Below, piece after piece: positions 46,901 through 59,680 of a DNA stretch of 64,000 nt. A program made the translations under genes and the position numbers. The notes under the pieces are model-generated. The model had not been told where the DNA came from. It made no database searches and was given only the letters and a program-made list of their open reading frames with translations. Each line of letters begins with the position of its first letter. The stretch's first letter is position 1. Source of the DNA: Parapristionchus giblindavisi (Eukaryota; Nematoda; Chromadorea; Rhabditida; Diplogasteridae); NCBI GenBank assembly GCA_943737045.1, contig CALSFV010000029.1, forward strand, positions 248,001 through 312,000, given 5' to 3'.

Positions 46901-49900
46901 TTATTCAGATTTTTTTCGGTCTTTCATATGGTATATGACACGATGGGTATCCTTGCCACTTTCATATTTCTCAAGTTATTTTGATCAAATCAGAGTAAAA
47001 GCTACTTTCGTACTTCGGTCATTATAGCCGCTGTAAAATATGACCGATCGACATGACCTGAAGTGTGTTATATTCAGAATTTTTTGCTCTATCACATAGT
47101 ATATCACTCGATAAGGATAGTTGACAATTTGACTTGTTATAAATTGTTTTGCACCAAAAAGCAGAGAGAACGGGAAGATAATTTTGCATTTTGAACGTAA
47201 AGACATAGTGGAGAATCGCATCTTATTCAGATTTTTTTCGGTCTTTCATATGGTATATGACACGATGGGTATCCTTGCCACTTTCATATTTCTCAAGTTA
47301 TTTTGATCAAATCAGAGTAAAAGCTACTTTCGTACTTCGGTCATTATAGCCGCTGTAAAATATGACCGATCGACATGACCTGAAGTGTGTTACATTCAGA
47401 ATTTTTTGCTCTATCACATAGTATATCACTCGATAAGTATAGTTGACAATTTGACTTGTTACAAATTGTTTTGCACCAAAAAGCAGAGAGAACGGGAAGA
47501 TAATTTTGCATTTTGAACGTACAGACATAGTGGAGAAGCGCATCTTATTCAGATTTTTTCGCTCTTTCATATGGTATATGACACGATGGGTATCCTTGCC
47601 ATTTTCATATTTCTCAAGTTATTTTGATCAAATCAGAGTAAAAGCTACTTTCGTACTTCGGTCATTATAGCCGCTGTAAAATATGACCGATCGACATGAC
47701 CTGAAGTGTGTTATATTCAGAATTTTTTGCTCTATCACATAGTATATCACTCGATAAGGATAGTTGACAATTTGACTTGTTATAAATTGTTTTGCACCAA
47801 AAAGCAGAGAGAACGGGAAGATAATTTTGCATTTTGAACGTACAGACATAGTGGAGAATCGCATCTTATTCAGATTTTTTTCGGTCTTTCATATGGTATA
47901 TGACACGATGGGTATCCTTGCCACTTTCATATTTCTCAAGTTATTTTGATCAAATCAGAGTAAAAGCTACTTTCGTACTTCGGTCATTATAGCCGCTGTA
48001 AAACATGACCGATCGACATGACCTGAAGTGTGTTACATTCAGAATTATTTGCTCTATCACATAGTATATCACTCGATAAGTATAGTTGACAATTTGACTT
48101 GTTACAAATTGTTTTGCACCAAAAAGCAGAGAGAACGGAAAGATAATTTTGCATTTTGAACGTACAGACATAGTGGAAAAGCGCATCTTATTCAGATTTT
48201 TTCGGTCTTTCATATGGTATATGACACGATGGGTATCCTTGCCATTTTCATATTTCTCAAGTTATTTTGATCAAATCAGAGTAAAAGCTACTTTCGTACT
48301 TCGGTCATTATAGCCGCTGTAAAATATTACCGATCGACATGACCTGAAGTGTGTTACATTCAGAATTTTTTGCTCTATCACATAGTATATCACTCGATAA
48401 GTATAGTTGACAATTTGACTTGTTACAAATTGTTTTGCACCAAAAAGCAGAGAGAACGGGAAGATAATTTTGCATTTTGAACGTACAGACATAGTGGAGA
48501 AGCTTATCTTATTCAGATTTTTTCGGTCTTTCATATGGTATATGACACGATGGGTATCCTTGCCATTTTCATATTTCTCAAGTTATTTTGATCAAATCAG
48601 AGTTAAAGCTACTTTCGTACTTCTGTCATTATAGCCGCTGTAAAATATGACCGATCGACATGACCTGAAGTGTGTTATATTCAGAATTTTTTGCTCTATC
48701 ACATAGTATATCACTCGATAAGGATAGTTGACAATTTGACTTGTTATAAATTGTTTTGCACCAAAAAGCAGAGAGAACGGGAAGATAATTTTGCATTTTG
48801 AACGTACAGACATAGTGGAGAATCGCATCTTATTCAGATTTTTTTCGGTCTTTCATATGGTATATGACACGATGGGTATCCTTGCCACTTTCATATTTCT
48901 CAAGTTATTTTGATCAAATCAGAGTAAAAGCTACTTTCGTACTTCGGTCATTATAGCCGCTGTAAAATATGACCGATCGACATGACCTGAAGTGTGTTAC
49001 ATTCAGAATTTTTTGCTCTATCACATAGTATATCACTCGATAAGTATAGTTGACAATTTGACTTGTTACAAATTGTTTTGCACCAAAAAGCAGAGAGAAC
49101 GGAAAGATAATTTTGCATTTTGAACGTACAGACATAGTGGAAAAGCGCATCTTATTCAGATTTTTTCGGTCTTTCATATGGTATATGACACGATGGGTAT
49201 CCTTGCCATTTTCATATTTCTCAAGTTATTTTGATCAAATCAGAGTAAAAGCTACTTTCGTACTTCGGTCATTATAGCCGCTGTAAAATATTACCGATCG
49301 ACATGACCTGAAGTGTGTTACATTCAGAATTTTTTGCTCTATCACATAGTATATCACTCGATAAGTATAGTTGACAATTTGACTTGTTACAAATTGTTTT
49401 GCACCAAAAAGCAGAGAGAACGGGAAGATAATTTTGCATTTTGAACGTACAGACGTAGTGGAGAAGCTTATCTTATTCAGATTTTTTCGGTCTTTCATAT
49501 GGTATATGACACGATGGGTATCCTTGCCATTTTCATATTTCTCAAGTTATTTTGATCAAATCAGAGTAAAAGCTACTTTCGTACTTCTGTCATTATAGCC
49601 GCTGTAAAATATTACCGATCGACATGACCTGAAGTGTGTTACATTCATAAGTTTTTGCTCTATCACATAGTATATCACTCGATAAGGATAGTTGACAATT
49701 TGACTTGTTATAAATTGTTTTGCACCAAAAAGCAGAGAGAACGGGAAGATAATTTTGCATTTTGAACGTACAGACATAGTGGAGAAGCGCATCTTATTCA
49801 GATTTTTTTCGGTCTTTCATATGGTATATGACACGATGGGTATCCTTGCCATTTTCATATTTCTCAAGTTATTTTGATCAAATCAGAGTAAAAGCTACTT

Positions 49901-52900
49901 TCGTACTTCGGTCATTATAGCCGCTGTAAAATATGACCGATCGACATGACCTGAAGTGTGTTATATTCAGAATTTTTTGCTCTATCACATAGTATATCAC
50001 TCGATAAGTATAGTTGACAATTTGACTTGTTACAAATTGTTTTGCACCAAAAAGCAGAGAGAATGAGAACATAATTTTGCATTTTGAACGTACAGACATA
50101 GTGGAGAAGCTTATCTTATTCAGATTTTTTCGGTCTTTCATATGGTTTATGACACGGTGGGTATCCTTGCCATTTTCATATTTCTCAAGTTATTTTGATC
50201 AAATCAGAGTAAAAGCTACTTTCGTACTTCTGTCATTATAGCCGCTGTGAAATATTACCGATCGACATGACCTGAAGTGTGTTACATTCATTAGTTTTTG
50301 CTCTATCACATAGTATATCACTCGATAAGGATAGTTGACAATTTGACTTGTTATAAATTGTTTTGCACCAAAAAGCAGAGAGAACGGGAAGATAATTTTG
50401 CATTTTGAACGTACAGACATAGTGGAGAAGCGCATCTTATTCAGATTTTTTTCGGTCTTTCATATGGTATATGACACGATGGGTATCCTTGCCATTTTCA
50501 TATTGTTCAAGTTATTTTGATCAAATCAGAGTAAAAGCTACTTTCGTACTTCGGTCATTATAGCCGCTGTAAAATATGACCGATCGACATGACCTGAAGT
50601 GTGTTACATTCAGAATTTTTTGCTCTATCACATAGTATATCACTCGATAAGTATAGTTGACAATTTGACTTGTTACAAATTGTTTTGCACCAAAAAGCAG
50701 AGAGAATGAGAACATAATTTTGCATTTTGAACGTACAGACATAGTGGAGAAGCGCATCTTATTCAGATTTTTTCGGTCTTTCATATGGTATATGACACGA
50801 TGGGTATCCTTGCCATTTTCATATTTCTCAAGTTATTTTGATCAAATCAGAGTAAAAGCTACTTTCGTACTTCGGTCATTATTGCCGCTGTAAAATATCA
50901 CCGATCGACATGACCTGAAGTGTGTTACATTCATTAGTTTTTGCTCTATCACATAGTATATCACTCGATAAGGATAGTTGACAATTTGACTTGTTATAAA
51001 TTGTTGTGCACCAAAAAGCAGAGAGAACGGGAAGATAATTTTGCATTTTGAACGTACAGACATAGTGGAGAAGCGCATCTTATTCAGATTTTTTCGCTCT
51101 TTCATATGGTATATGACACGATGGGTATCCTTGCCATTTTCATATTTCTCAAGTTATTTTGATCAAATCAGAGTAAAAGCTACTTTCGTACTTCGGTCAT
51201 TATAGCCGCTGTAAAATATGACCGATCGACATGACCTGAAGTGTGTTATATTCAGAATTTTTTGCTCTATCACATAGTATATCACTCGATAAGGATAGTT
51301 GACAATTTGACTTGTTATAAATTGTTTTGCACCAAAAAGCAGAGAGAACGGGAAGATAATTTTGCATTTTGAACGTACAGACATAGTGGAGAAGCGCATC
51401 TTATTCAGATTTTTTCGGTCTTTCATATGGTATATGACACGATGGGTATCCTTGCCATTTTCATATTTCTCAAGTTATTTTGATCAAATCAGAGTAAAAG
51501 CTACTTTCGTACTTCGGTCATTATTGCCGCTGTAAAATATCACCGATCGACATGACCTGAAGTGTGTTACATTCATAAGTTTTTGCTCTATCACATAGTA
51601 TATCACTCGATAAGGATAGTTGACAATTTGACTTGTTATAAATTGTTGTGCACCAAAAAGCAGAGAGAACGGGAAGATAATTTTGCATTTTGAACGTACA
51701 GACATAGTGGAGAAGCGCATCTTATTCAGATTTTTTCGCTCTTTCATATGGTATATGACACGATGGGTATCCTTGCCATTTTCATATTTCTCAAGTTATT
51801 TTGATCAAATCAGAGTAAAAGCTACTTTCGTACTTCGGTCATTATAGCCGCTGTAAAATATGACCGATCGACATGACCTGAAGTGTGTTATATTCAGAAT
51901 TTTTTGCTCTATCACATAGTATATCACTCGATAAGGATAGTTGACAATTTGACTTGTTATAAATTGTTTTGCACCAAAAAGCAGAGAGAACGGGAAGATA
52001 ATTTTGCATTTTGAACGTACAGACATAGTGGAGAAGCGCATCTTATTCAGATTTTTTCGGTCTTTCATATGGTATATGACACGATGGGTATCCTTGCCAT
52101 TTTCATATTTCTCAAGTTATTTTGATCAAATCAGAGTAAAAGCTACTTTCGTACTTCGGTCATTATTGCCGCTGTAAAATATCACCGATCGACATGACCT
52201 GAAGTGTGTTACATTCATAAGTTTTTGCTCTATCACATAGTATATCACTCGATAAGGATAGTTGACAATTTGACTTGTTATAAATTGTTTTGCACCAAAA
52301 AGCAGAGAGAACGGGAAGATAATTTTGCATTTTGAACGTACAGACATAGTGGAGAAGCGCATCTTATTCAGATTTTTTCGGTCTTTCATATGGTATATGA
52401 CACGATGGGTATCCTTGCCATTTTCATATTTCTCAAGTTATTTTGATCAAATCAGAGTAAAAGCTACTTTCGTACTTCGGTCATTATTGCCGCTGTAAAA
52501 TATCACCGATCGACATGACCTGAAGTGTGTTACATTCATAAGTTTTTGCTCTATCACATAGTATATCACTCGATAAGGATAGTTGACAATTTGACTTGTT
52601 ATAAATTGTTTTGCACCAAAAAGCAGAGAGAACGGGAAGATAATTTTGCATTTTGAACGTACAGACATAGTGGAGAAGCGCATCTTATTCAGATTTTTTC
52701 GGTCTTTCATATGGTATATGACACGATGGGTATCCTTGCCATTTTCATATTGTTCAAGTTATTTTGATCAAATCAGAGTAAAAGCTACTTTCGTACTTCG
52801 GTCATTATAGCCGCTGTAAAATATTACCGATCGACATGACCTGAAGTGTGTTATTATATTCAGAATTTTTTGCTCTATCACATAGTATATCACTCGATAA

Positions 52901-55740
52901 GGATAGTTGACAATTTGACTTGTTATAAATTGTTTTGCACCAAAAAGCAGAGAGAACGGGAAGATAATTTTGCATTTTGAACGTACAGACATAGTGGAAA
53001 AGCGCATCTTATTCAGATTTTTTCGGTCTTTCATATGGTATATGACACGATAGGTATCCTTGCCATTTTCATATTTCTCAAGTTATTTTGATCAAATCAG
53101 AGTAAAAGATACTTTTGTACTTCGGTCATTACAGCCGCTGTAAAATATTACCGATCGACATGACCTGAAGTGTGTTACATTCAGAATTTTTTGCTCTATC
53201 ACATAGTATATCACTCGATAAGTATAGTTGACAATTTGACTTGTTACAAATTGTTTTGCACCAAAAAGCAGAGAGAACGGGAAGATAATTTTGCATTTTG
53301 AACGTACAGACATAGTGGAGAAGCGCATCTTATTCAGATTTTTTCGGTCTTTCATATGGTATATGACACGATAGGTATCCTTGCCATTTTCATATTTCTC
53401 AAGTTATTTTGATCAAATCAGAGTAAAAGCTACTTTCGTACTTCGGTCATTATAGCCGCTGTAAAATATTACCGATCGACATGACCTGAAGTGTGTTACA
53501 TTCATAAGTTTTTGCTCTATCACATAGTATATCACTCGATAAGGATAGTTGACAATTTGACTTGTTATAAATTGTTTTGCACCAAAAAGCAGAGAGAACG
53601 GGAAGATAATTTTGCATTTTGAACGTACAGACATAGTGGAGAAGCGCATCTTATTCAGATTTTTTTCGGTCTTTCATATGGTATATGACACGATGGGTAT
53701 CCTTGCCATTTTCATATTTCTCAAGTTATTTTGATCAAATCAGAGTAAAAGCTACTTTCGTACTTCGGTCATTATAGCCGCTGTAAAATATGACCGATCG
53801 ACATGACCTGAAGTGTGTTACATTCAGAATTTTTTGCTCTATCACATAGAATATCACTCGATAAGGATAGTTGACAATTTGACTTGTTATAAATTGTTGT
53901 GCAAAAAAAAGCAGAGAGAACGGGAAGATAATTTTGCATTTTGAACGTACAGACATAGTGGAGAAGCGCATCTTATTCAGATTTTTTCGCTCTTTCATAT
54001 GGTATATGACACGATGGGTATCCTTGCCATTTTCATATTTCTCAAGTTATTTTGATCAAATCAGAGTAAAAGCTACTTTCGTACTTCGGTAATTATAGCC
54101 GCTGTAAAATATGACCGATCGACATGACCTGAAGTGTGTTATATTCAGAATTTTTTGCTCTATCACATAGTATATCACTCGATAAGGATAGTTGACAATT
54201 TGACTTGTTATAAATTGTTTTGCACCAAAAAGCAGAGAGAACGGGAAGATAATTTTGCATTTTGAACGTACAGACATAGTGGAGAAGCGCATCTTATTCA
54301 CATTTTTTCGGTCTTTCATATGGTATATGACACGATAGGTATCCTTGTCATTTTCATATTTCTCAAGTTATATTGATCAAATCAGAGTAAAAGCTACTTT
54401 CGTACTTCGGTCATTATAGCCGCTGTAAAATATCACCGATCGACATGACCTGAAGTGTGTTACATTCATAAGTTTTTGCTCTATCACATAGTATATCACT
54501 CGATAAGGATAGTTGACAATTTGACTTGTTACAAATTGTTTTGCACCAAAAAGCAGAGAGAATGAGAACATAATTTTGCATTTTGAACGTACAGACATAG
54601 TGGAGAAGCGCATCTTATTCAGATTTTTTTCGGTCTTTCATATGGTATATGACACGATAGGTATCCTTGCCATTTTCATATTTCTCAAGTTATTTTGATC
54701 AAATCAGAGTAAAAGCTACTTTCGTACTTCGGTCATTATAGCCGCTGTAAAATATTACCGATCGACATGACCTGAAGTGTGTTATTATATTCAGAATTTT
54801 TTGCTCTATCACATAGTATATCACTCGATAAGGATAGTTGACAATTTGACTTGTTATAAATTGTTTTGCACCAAAAAGCAGAGAGAACGGGAAGATAATT
54901 TTGCATTTTGAACGTACAGACATAGTGGAAAAGCGCATCTTATTCAGATTTTTTCGGTCTTTCATATGGTATATGACACGATAGGTATCCTTGCCATTTT
55001 CATATTTCTCAAGTTATTTTGATCAAATCAGAGTAAAAGCTACTTTTGTACTTCGGTCATTACAGCCGCTGTAAAATATTACCGATCGACATGACCTGAA
55101 GTGTGTTACATTCAGAATTTTTTGCTCTATCACATAGTATATCACTCGATAAGTATAGTTGACAATTTGACTTGTTACAAATTGTTTTGCACCAAAAAGC
55201 AGAGAGAACGGGAAGATAATTTTGCATTTTGAACGTACAGACATAGTGGAGAAGCGCATCTTATTCAGATTTTTTCGGTCTTTCATATGGTATATGACAC
55301 GATAGGTATCCTTGCCATTTTCATATTTCTCAAGTTATTTTGATCAAATCAGAGTAAAAGCTACTTTTGTACTTCGGTCATTACAGCCGCTGTAAAATAT
55401 TACCGATCGACATGACCTGAAGTGTGTTACATTCAGAATTTTTTGCTCTATCACATAGTATATCACTCGATAAGTATAGTTGACAATTTGACTTGTTACA
55501 AATTGTTTTGCACCAAAAAGCAGAGAGAACGGAAAGATAATTTTGCATTTTGAACGTACAGACATAGTGGAGAAGCGCATCTTATTCAGATTTTTTCGGT
55601 CTTTCATATGGTATATGACACGATAGGTATCCTTGCCATTTTCATATTTCTCAAGTTATTTTGATCAAATCATAGTAAAAGCTACTTTCGTACTTCGGTC
55701 ATTATAGCCGATGTAAAATATCACCGATCGACATGACCTG
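31991..55740. repeat. satellite DNA array, ~321 bp monomer, ~74 tandem copies
   Basis: A head-to-tail array begins CTCTATCACATAGTATATCA and ends in mid-monomer at GACATGACCTGA. Monomers are mostly 321 bp, some 320, 322 or 324 bp. Differences cluster at fixed sites, such as TTCAGAATTTTTTG versus TTCATAAGTTTTTG, GATAAGTATAG versus GATAAGGATAG, and GAGAACGGGAAG versus GAGAATGAGAAC. Almost every monomer holds an 87- or 78-codon minus-strand frame, because 321 is divisible by three and copies are homogenised. The changes are mostly amino-acid altering and no start or splice context suggests a gene. No other sequence interrupts the array. Confidence 0.98.
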
Positions 55741-56420
55741 AGTAGTATAGTTCTGTCTCACTTACATAAAAAACAGCTGCATTTTGGGGGCGGGGCTTAT
55801 GTCAGCCAATGACCGTACAGCTTTAGGGGCGGAGCTTATGCCAGCCAATCACCGTCGGCCACGCCCCCTTTAGGGGCGGAGCTTATCGATTTTTTATATT
55901 GATTTTTTTGTATCGATTTTTTTATATTGATTTTTTGTAGATCAATCAAAATGATAATAATGATTGACAACTCTTATCAGTCAATCAATAAAATCATCCT
56001 AATCAATTACTACAGTAATCAACAGTAATACAGTAATCAACAAGTACAGTACTTTACAGTACAAGTACAGTACAAGTACAGTAATCAAATACAGTAATTT
56101 GAAAAAAAGTAGTATAGTACGGCCTCACTCACATTTTAGCTCCGCCCCTTTTTGAGGGCGGAGCTTATGCCAGCCAATCACCGTCGGCCACGCCCCCTTT
56201 AGGGGCGGAGCTTATCGATTTTTTATATTGATTTTTTGTATCGATTTTTTATATTGATTTTTTGTAGATCAATCAAAATGATAATAATGATTGACAACTC
56301 TTATCAGTCAATCAATAAAATCATCCTAATCAATTACTACAGTAATCAACAGTAATCAACAAGTACAGTACAAGTACAGTACAAGTACAGTAATCAAATA
56401 CAGTAATTTGAAAAAAATCA
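55740..56420. repeat. two direct copies of a ~365/310 bp GC-box and CCAAT segment
   Basis: Both copies start AGTAGTATAGT (55740 and 56107). They share GGGGCGGAGCTTATGCCAGC, CCAATCACCGTCGGCCACGC, ATATTGATTTTTTG and TACAGTAATCAA blocks. GGGGCGGAGC and CCACGCCCCC face each other within each copy. ACAGTACAAGT repeats at the 3' side. Confidence 0.85.
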
Positions 56421-56599
56421 ATAATCATTACATTATCGATTTTTTGGTAGATCAATGATTCACATTATCGATTTTTGGTAGATCAATGATAAAATCAATC
56501 GAAATAATAAAATAAAGCAATTAACAAAGACTCACCACAGCAACACAACCGCACGGGGGACTGACGAGACTAGAGACTAAACTAATTGTGGGCGGGGCC

Positions 56600-57320
56600 T
56601 CCTCCCATACATTGAAAGTCCTTCGCTCCTTCGCTGCGCTCGGAATCGCTCGGAACACTCTGCTTCTCTATACCCTCTCTCTTTTACACTATCTCTACAT
56701 CTAACTATTATAAATCATTTTGCAATTTACATATACCCGATTCTACAGTATACCACGGCCTCCCTCTCCTTCGTTTCTCTCGGAATCCCTCTCTCTACCG
56801 ACTAGAACAGAGGATTAGGAGAAGGTCACCCTCTGCCTTCGTTTCTACCCCTCTCCCTACCCTTTTGCGGTATCTATCTCTAATCCACTGATACATCTTA
56901 CACCCTCTCTCTAAGCTCTTGTCTCTCTCCCTCTACTGAGTTGTTCCGAGCAATTCCGAGCGAAGCGAAGGGCAAAGCGAAGGAGCGAAGTCTCCCTCTC
57001 CTCTCTCTCCCTCTCCCTCTCCCTCTCCCTCTCCCTCTACCTCTACCTCTCCCTCTACCTCTCCCTCTACCTCTCCCTCTACTGAGTGCAACGAAGTCTC
57101 CCTCCCTTTCCCTCTCCCTCTCTACCGACTACAACAAAGGATAAGGTCACCCTCTGCCTTCGTTTCTCTCGGAATCTCTCTCCCTCTAAGCCCTTGATTT
57201 ATCTTACAGCCTCTCTCTAAGCCTTATCTCAGAGAGTGAGAGATCCTTCTGATAATCCTTATCCTTCTACAGAATGCAACGATAGCGAGAGAGAGAGAGA
57301 GAGGGAGAGGAAAGCCGGCT
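56600..57320. repeat. CT-rich low-complexity region with (CTCCCT)n
   Basis: CTCCCT hexamers run at about 56996-57080 and 57100-57125. TTCGTTTCTCTCGGAATC and CGAAGCGAAGG motifs recur around 56630, 56780, 56955 and 57165. A leucine/proline-rich frame crossing it is an artefact. Confidence 0.85.
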
Positions 57321-57384
57321 GTTCCTAGCGGCTCCTATGTACAGATAAGAGGGAGAAGGATAACTACAACGTTAAGGAGAAGAT

Positions 57385-58790
57385 GATTAATTACTCTCAT
57401 CCCTCTCTTCCTACTTACTATTTCTGCCATTCACTCCCATAACCAATCACAACGACAAGAGATATAAATATAGGTTTACGAATGATTAAATACAAGTTGA
57501 TCGAGATACATCAAAACAACAACACATAAAAACCTTCTTCTCTATCAATAAAATCAATCTCATGAAATATCTCATCTTCTTTAGCAGAGCATATGTCGAA
57601 CATAAATATATTAAAGGAAATAATGAAAGGAAAGGGTAAGAGTATACGGTGACCACTATAGCTGTCACAATATCTCTCTTTAATTAATGCTCTTCATCCA
57701 ATTACTACATCGCTATGACAATTACCAATCAAAGAGATAAGACATTCATTTTCTGTGAGCACATTCATAATGAAAAAAAAAGACCCAGCAGATAAATACT
57801 AAGATAAACCAAATGAAACCATGATTTAACTAGTGATTACGTAATTAGGTTATTCCAACTGAAATTAGTAGAGATGAAGTATGGTAAACAAAAAGGAAAG
57901 CTGAGACGAGACCCTTCGTGTCTATCTCTGCCGAAAGGAATAAAGAAGAGGGAGACGCTAATATAAAAAGCACATAATGAGTAGAGATTTTCAAAAGTTA
58001 CAAATGAAACATGTGAATTGCATAACTAATAATTTAAGAGAGGTTTTAGTCTCTCTCTCACTCATCAATAGTGAGAGATATAACTATTCAAACCAGACAT
58101 CTTGCGAGGCCTTGAATATATGGGCATATGGTATGGCCAAGAGTCAATTACAACCTATGGTGATCAGTATGGCTATTACAATACACTATTCTAATAAATT
58201 CTCCACTTACTACACTATCATGATAATAACAGTCAGAGAGATACAGCAGCCAAATCATTTATTCATTTTCTCTGATGACACCCATAATAAAAAAAAAAAA
58301 ACCCATTAAATATAAACTGAGACAACCCTAGTAAAACCTTAATCTAACAAGTGATTACGTAATTTAGGATATTCCAACTGATATTAGTAGTGATAAAGTT
58401 TGATATAAATACTCAAACCAGACAACTCGCGAGTCCGTGAATATTTGGCTAGATGGTATGGTAAAAGTCATCTCGTAATATGAGGAAGAGATTTTACACT
58501 TATATTCACAAAATGATTAATTACCCTTATCCCTCCCTACCTAGTCACTAGTTCTATCAACCATTCCCATATTCAATCACAACAACAAGAGATATAAATA
58601 TACGCTTATGAATGATTAAAGACAAGTTGATCATCACATTGAAACAAAGCATAAAATACAACCACTATTTCCTACTCATTAGTTCTAACATACATTCCCA
58701 TAATCAATCACAACAAAATCAAGAGATATAAATATAGTTTTATGAAAGATTAGAGACAAGCTCAATATATACAATGCCTCTCTCTCTCTA
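57385..58790. repeat. diverged direct repeats with CCAAT/TATA-like modules
   Basis: 57385-57500, 58513-58640 and 58674-58765 share CCCATAACCAATCACAAC-type sequence, then AAGAGATATAAATATA and AATGATTAAA. 57762-57880 and 58275-58400 share AGTGATTACGTAATT and TATTCCAACTGA. The 110-codon frame at 57977-58309 lies across these repeats and has no support as a gene. Confidence 0.75.
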
Positions 58791-58990
58791 TATTGGCACC
58801 TCCAAGCACAATAAGTATATAACATACAATATGAACTATTGTTATAATCGTCGTTAAAGTTGTAGACGAAATTATTTATGAATTGTTTTATCAAATATAT
58901 TACAATGATTCCAGAGGAATAAAATATTCTTACATTTACAATATATATGGTGAATTATGAAATGTGGTTAAATAGCTAATAATAATAATA

Positions 58991-59504
58991 TCATGAATCA
59001 TCAATATCCCTATTCGGGAATAACGGGAAGGTCATTAACGTTAGTAGTAGTGTAGATCCTAATGTAATACTACTACCGTTTTGAATGAAACTAAGCATAT
59101 GATTTAATAATAAATTACCGGGTGATGTGCTACCAAATCTATAGTGTATGAAAAAATTCTGACCGGGAAATGACAGATCACGGTTGTTGACGCTGAGAGT
59201 AATAAATGACATCTCGGCATCGTTGGGGATAGATTCAAATAATTTATTTACAGCATCATCTACTGCCAATGGGAAGATGTATGCCGGCTCCTCTTCGCTG
59301 CTCAGGGTGAACATGGCCCTGACCATGTACGCTCCACTTCCTCGTGAGGTCACCGTGGTATCGTCGAGGCGATACTCTTCGTGGAGATCTGAAGAGATGA
59401 TGAGAGAGAGAAATATTTGTGAACACATCATAAATACCTGGGTTGATCTCAGCCATGGAGGGTGATGAAGGGGATTGCGAAGGGGACATGCTAGATGTAG
59501 ACAT
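58991..59504 (-). CDS. two-exon gene, possible N-terminal domain of a Polinton-type DNA polymerase
   Basis: Exon 1 is 59504-59438 and exon 2 is 59388-58991, joined over a 49 bp intron with GT and CTCTTCAG. The total is 154 codons plus stop. The protein starts with a serine/proline-rich stretch (SPSQSPSSPS), then an acidic segment. A folded-looking part follows, with VDDAVNKLFESIPNDAEM, DLSFPGQNFFIHYRF and LLNHMLSFIQNGSS. The order of a short helix, a strand with FxIHxR, and a helix ending in Q-N/S resembles the leading domain of polymerases of Polinton/adintovirus type, as I remember it; this is inference. It is divergent from the polymerase-like gene at 59681, with 176 bp between the starts. 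The catalytic parts are absent. Confidence 0.5.
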
Positions 59505-59680
59505 GCTTGCACGTATAACTATAGTGGATATACCAAACGAATCACAACTGATGGTGTGAATGCGGGCTCTTGCAGTAGGATTAGTTGGGCGGGGCTTGAC
59601 CTTATTGATGACGGACTAGTGACAGTCCAGTTAGCCAGTCTTACCAAGACCACTCATAACTCGTTGTTGTCTAATTTATC

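Noticed and set aside
32209..55607. About 70 near-identical minus-strand open frames of 78-88 codons in the satellite
   Set aside because: They follow from a 321 bp unit divisible by three and copy homogenisation. Variant sites are mostly amino-acid changing, length shifts with single-base insertions, and there is no motif, splice site or start context.
31991..55740. CRISPR array
   Set aside because: Long tandem monomers without spacers, in a eukaryotic genome.
57977..58309. 110-codon plus-strand frame
   Set aside because: It overlaps diverged direct repeats, ends in a poly-A-derived lysine run and lacks motifs.
58685..58894. 69-codon minus-strand frame near the Polinton-like genes
   Set aside because: No motif, overlaps the repeated CCAAT/TATA module, and cannot be spliced to the adjacent minus-strand gene in phase.
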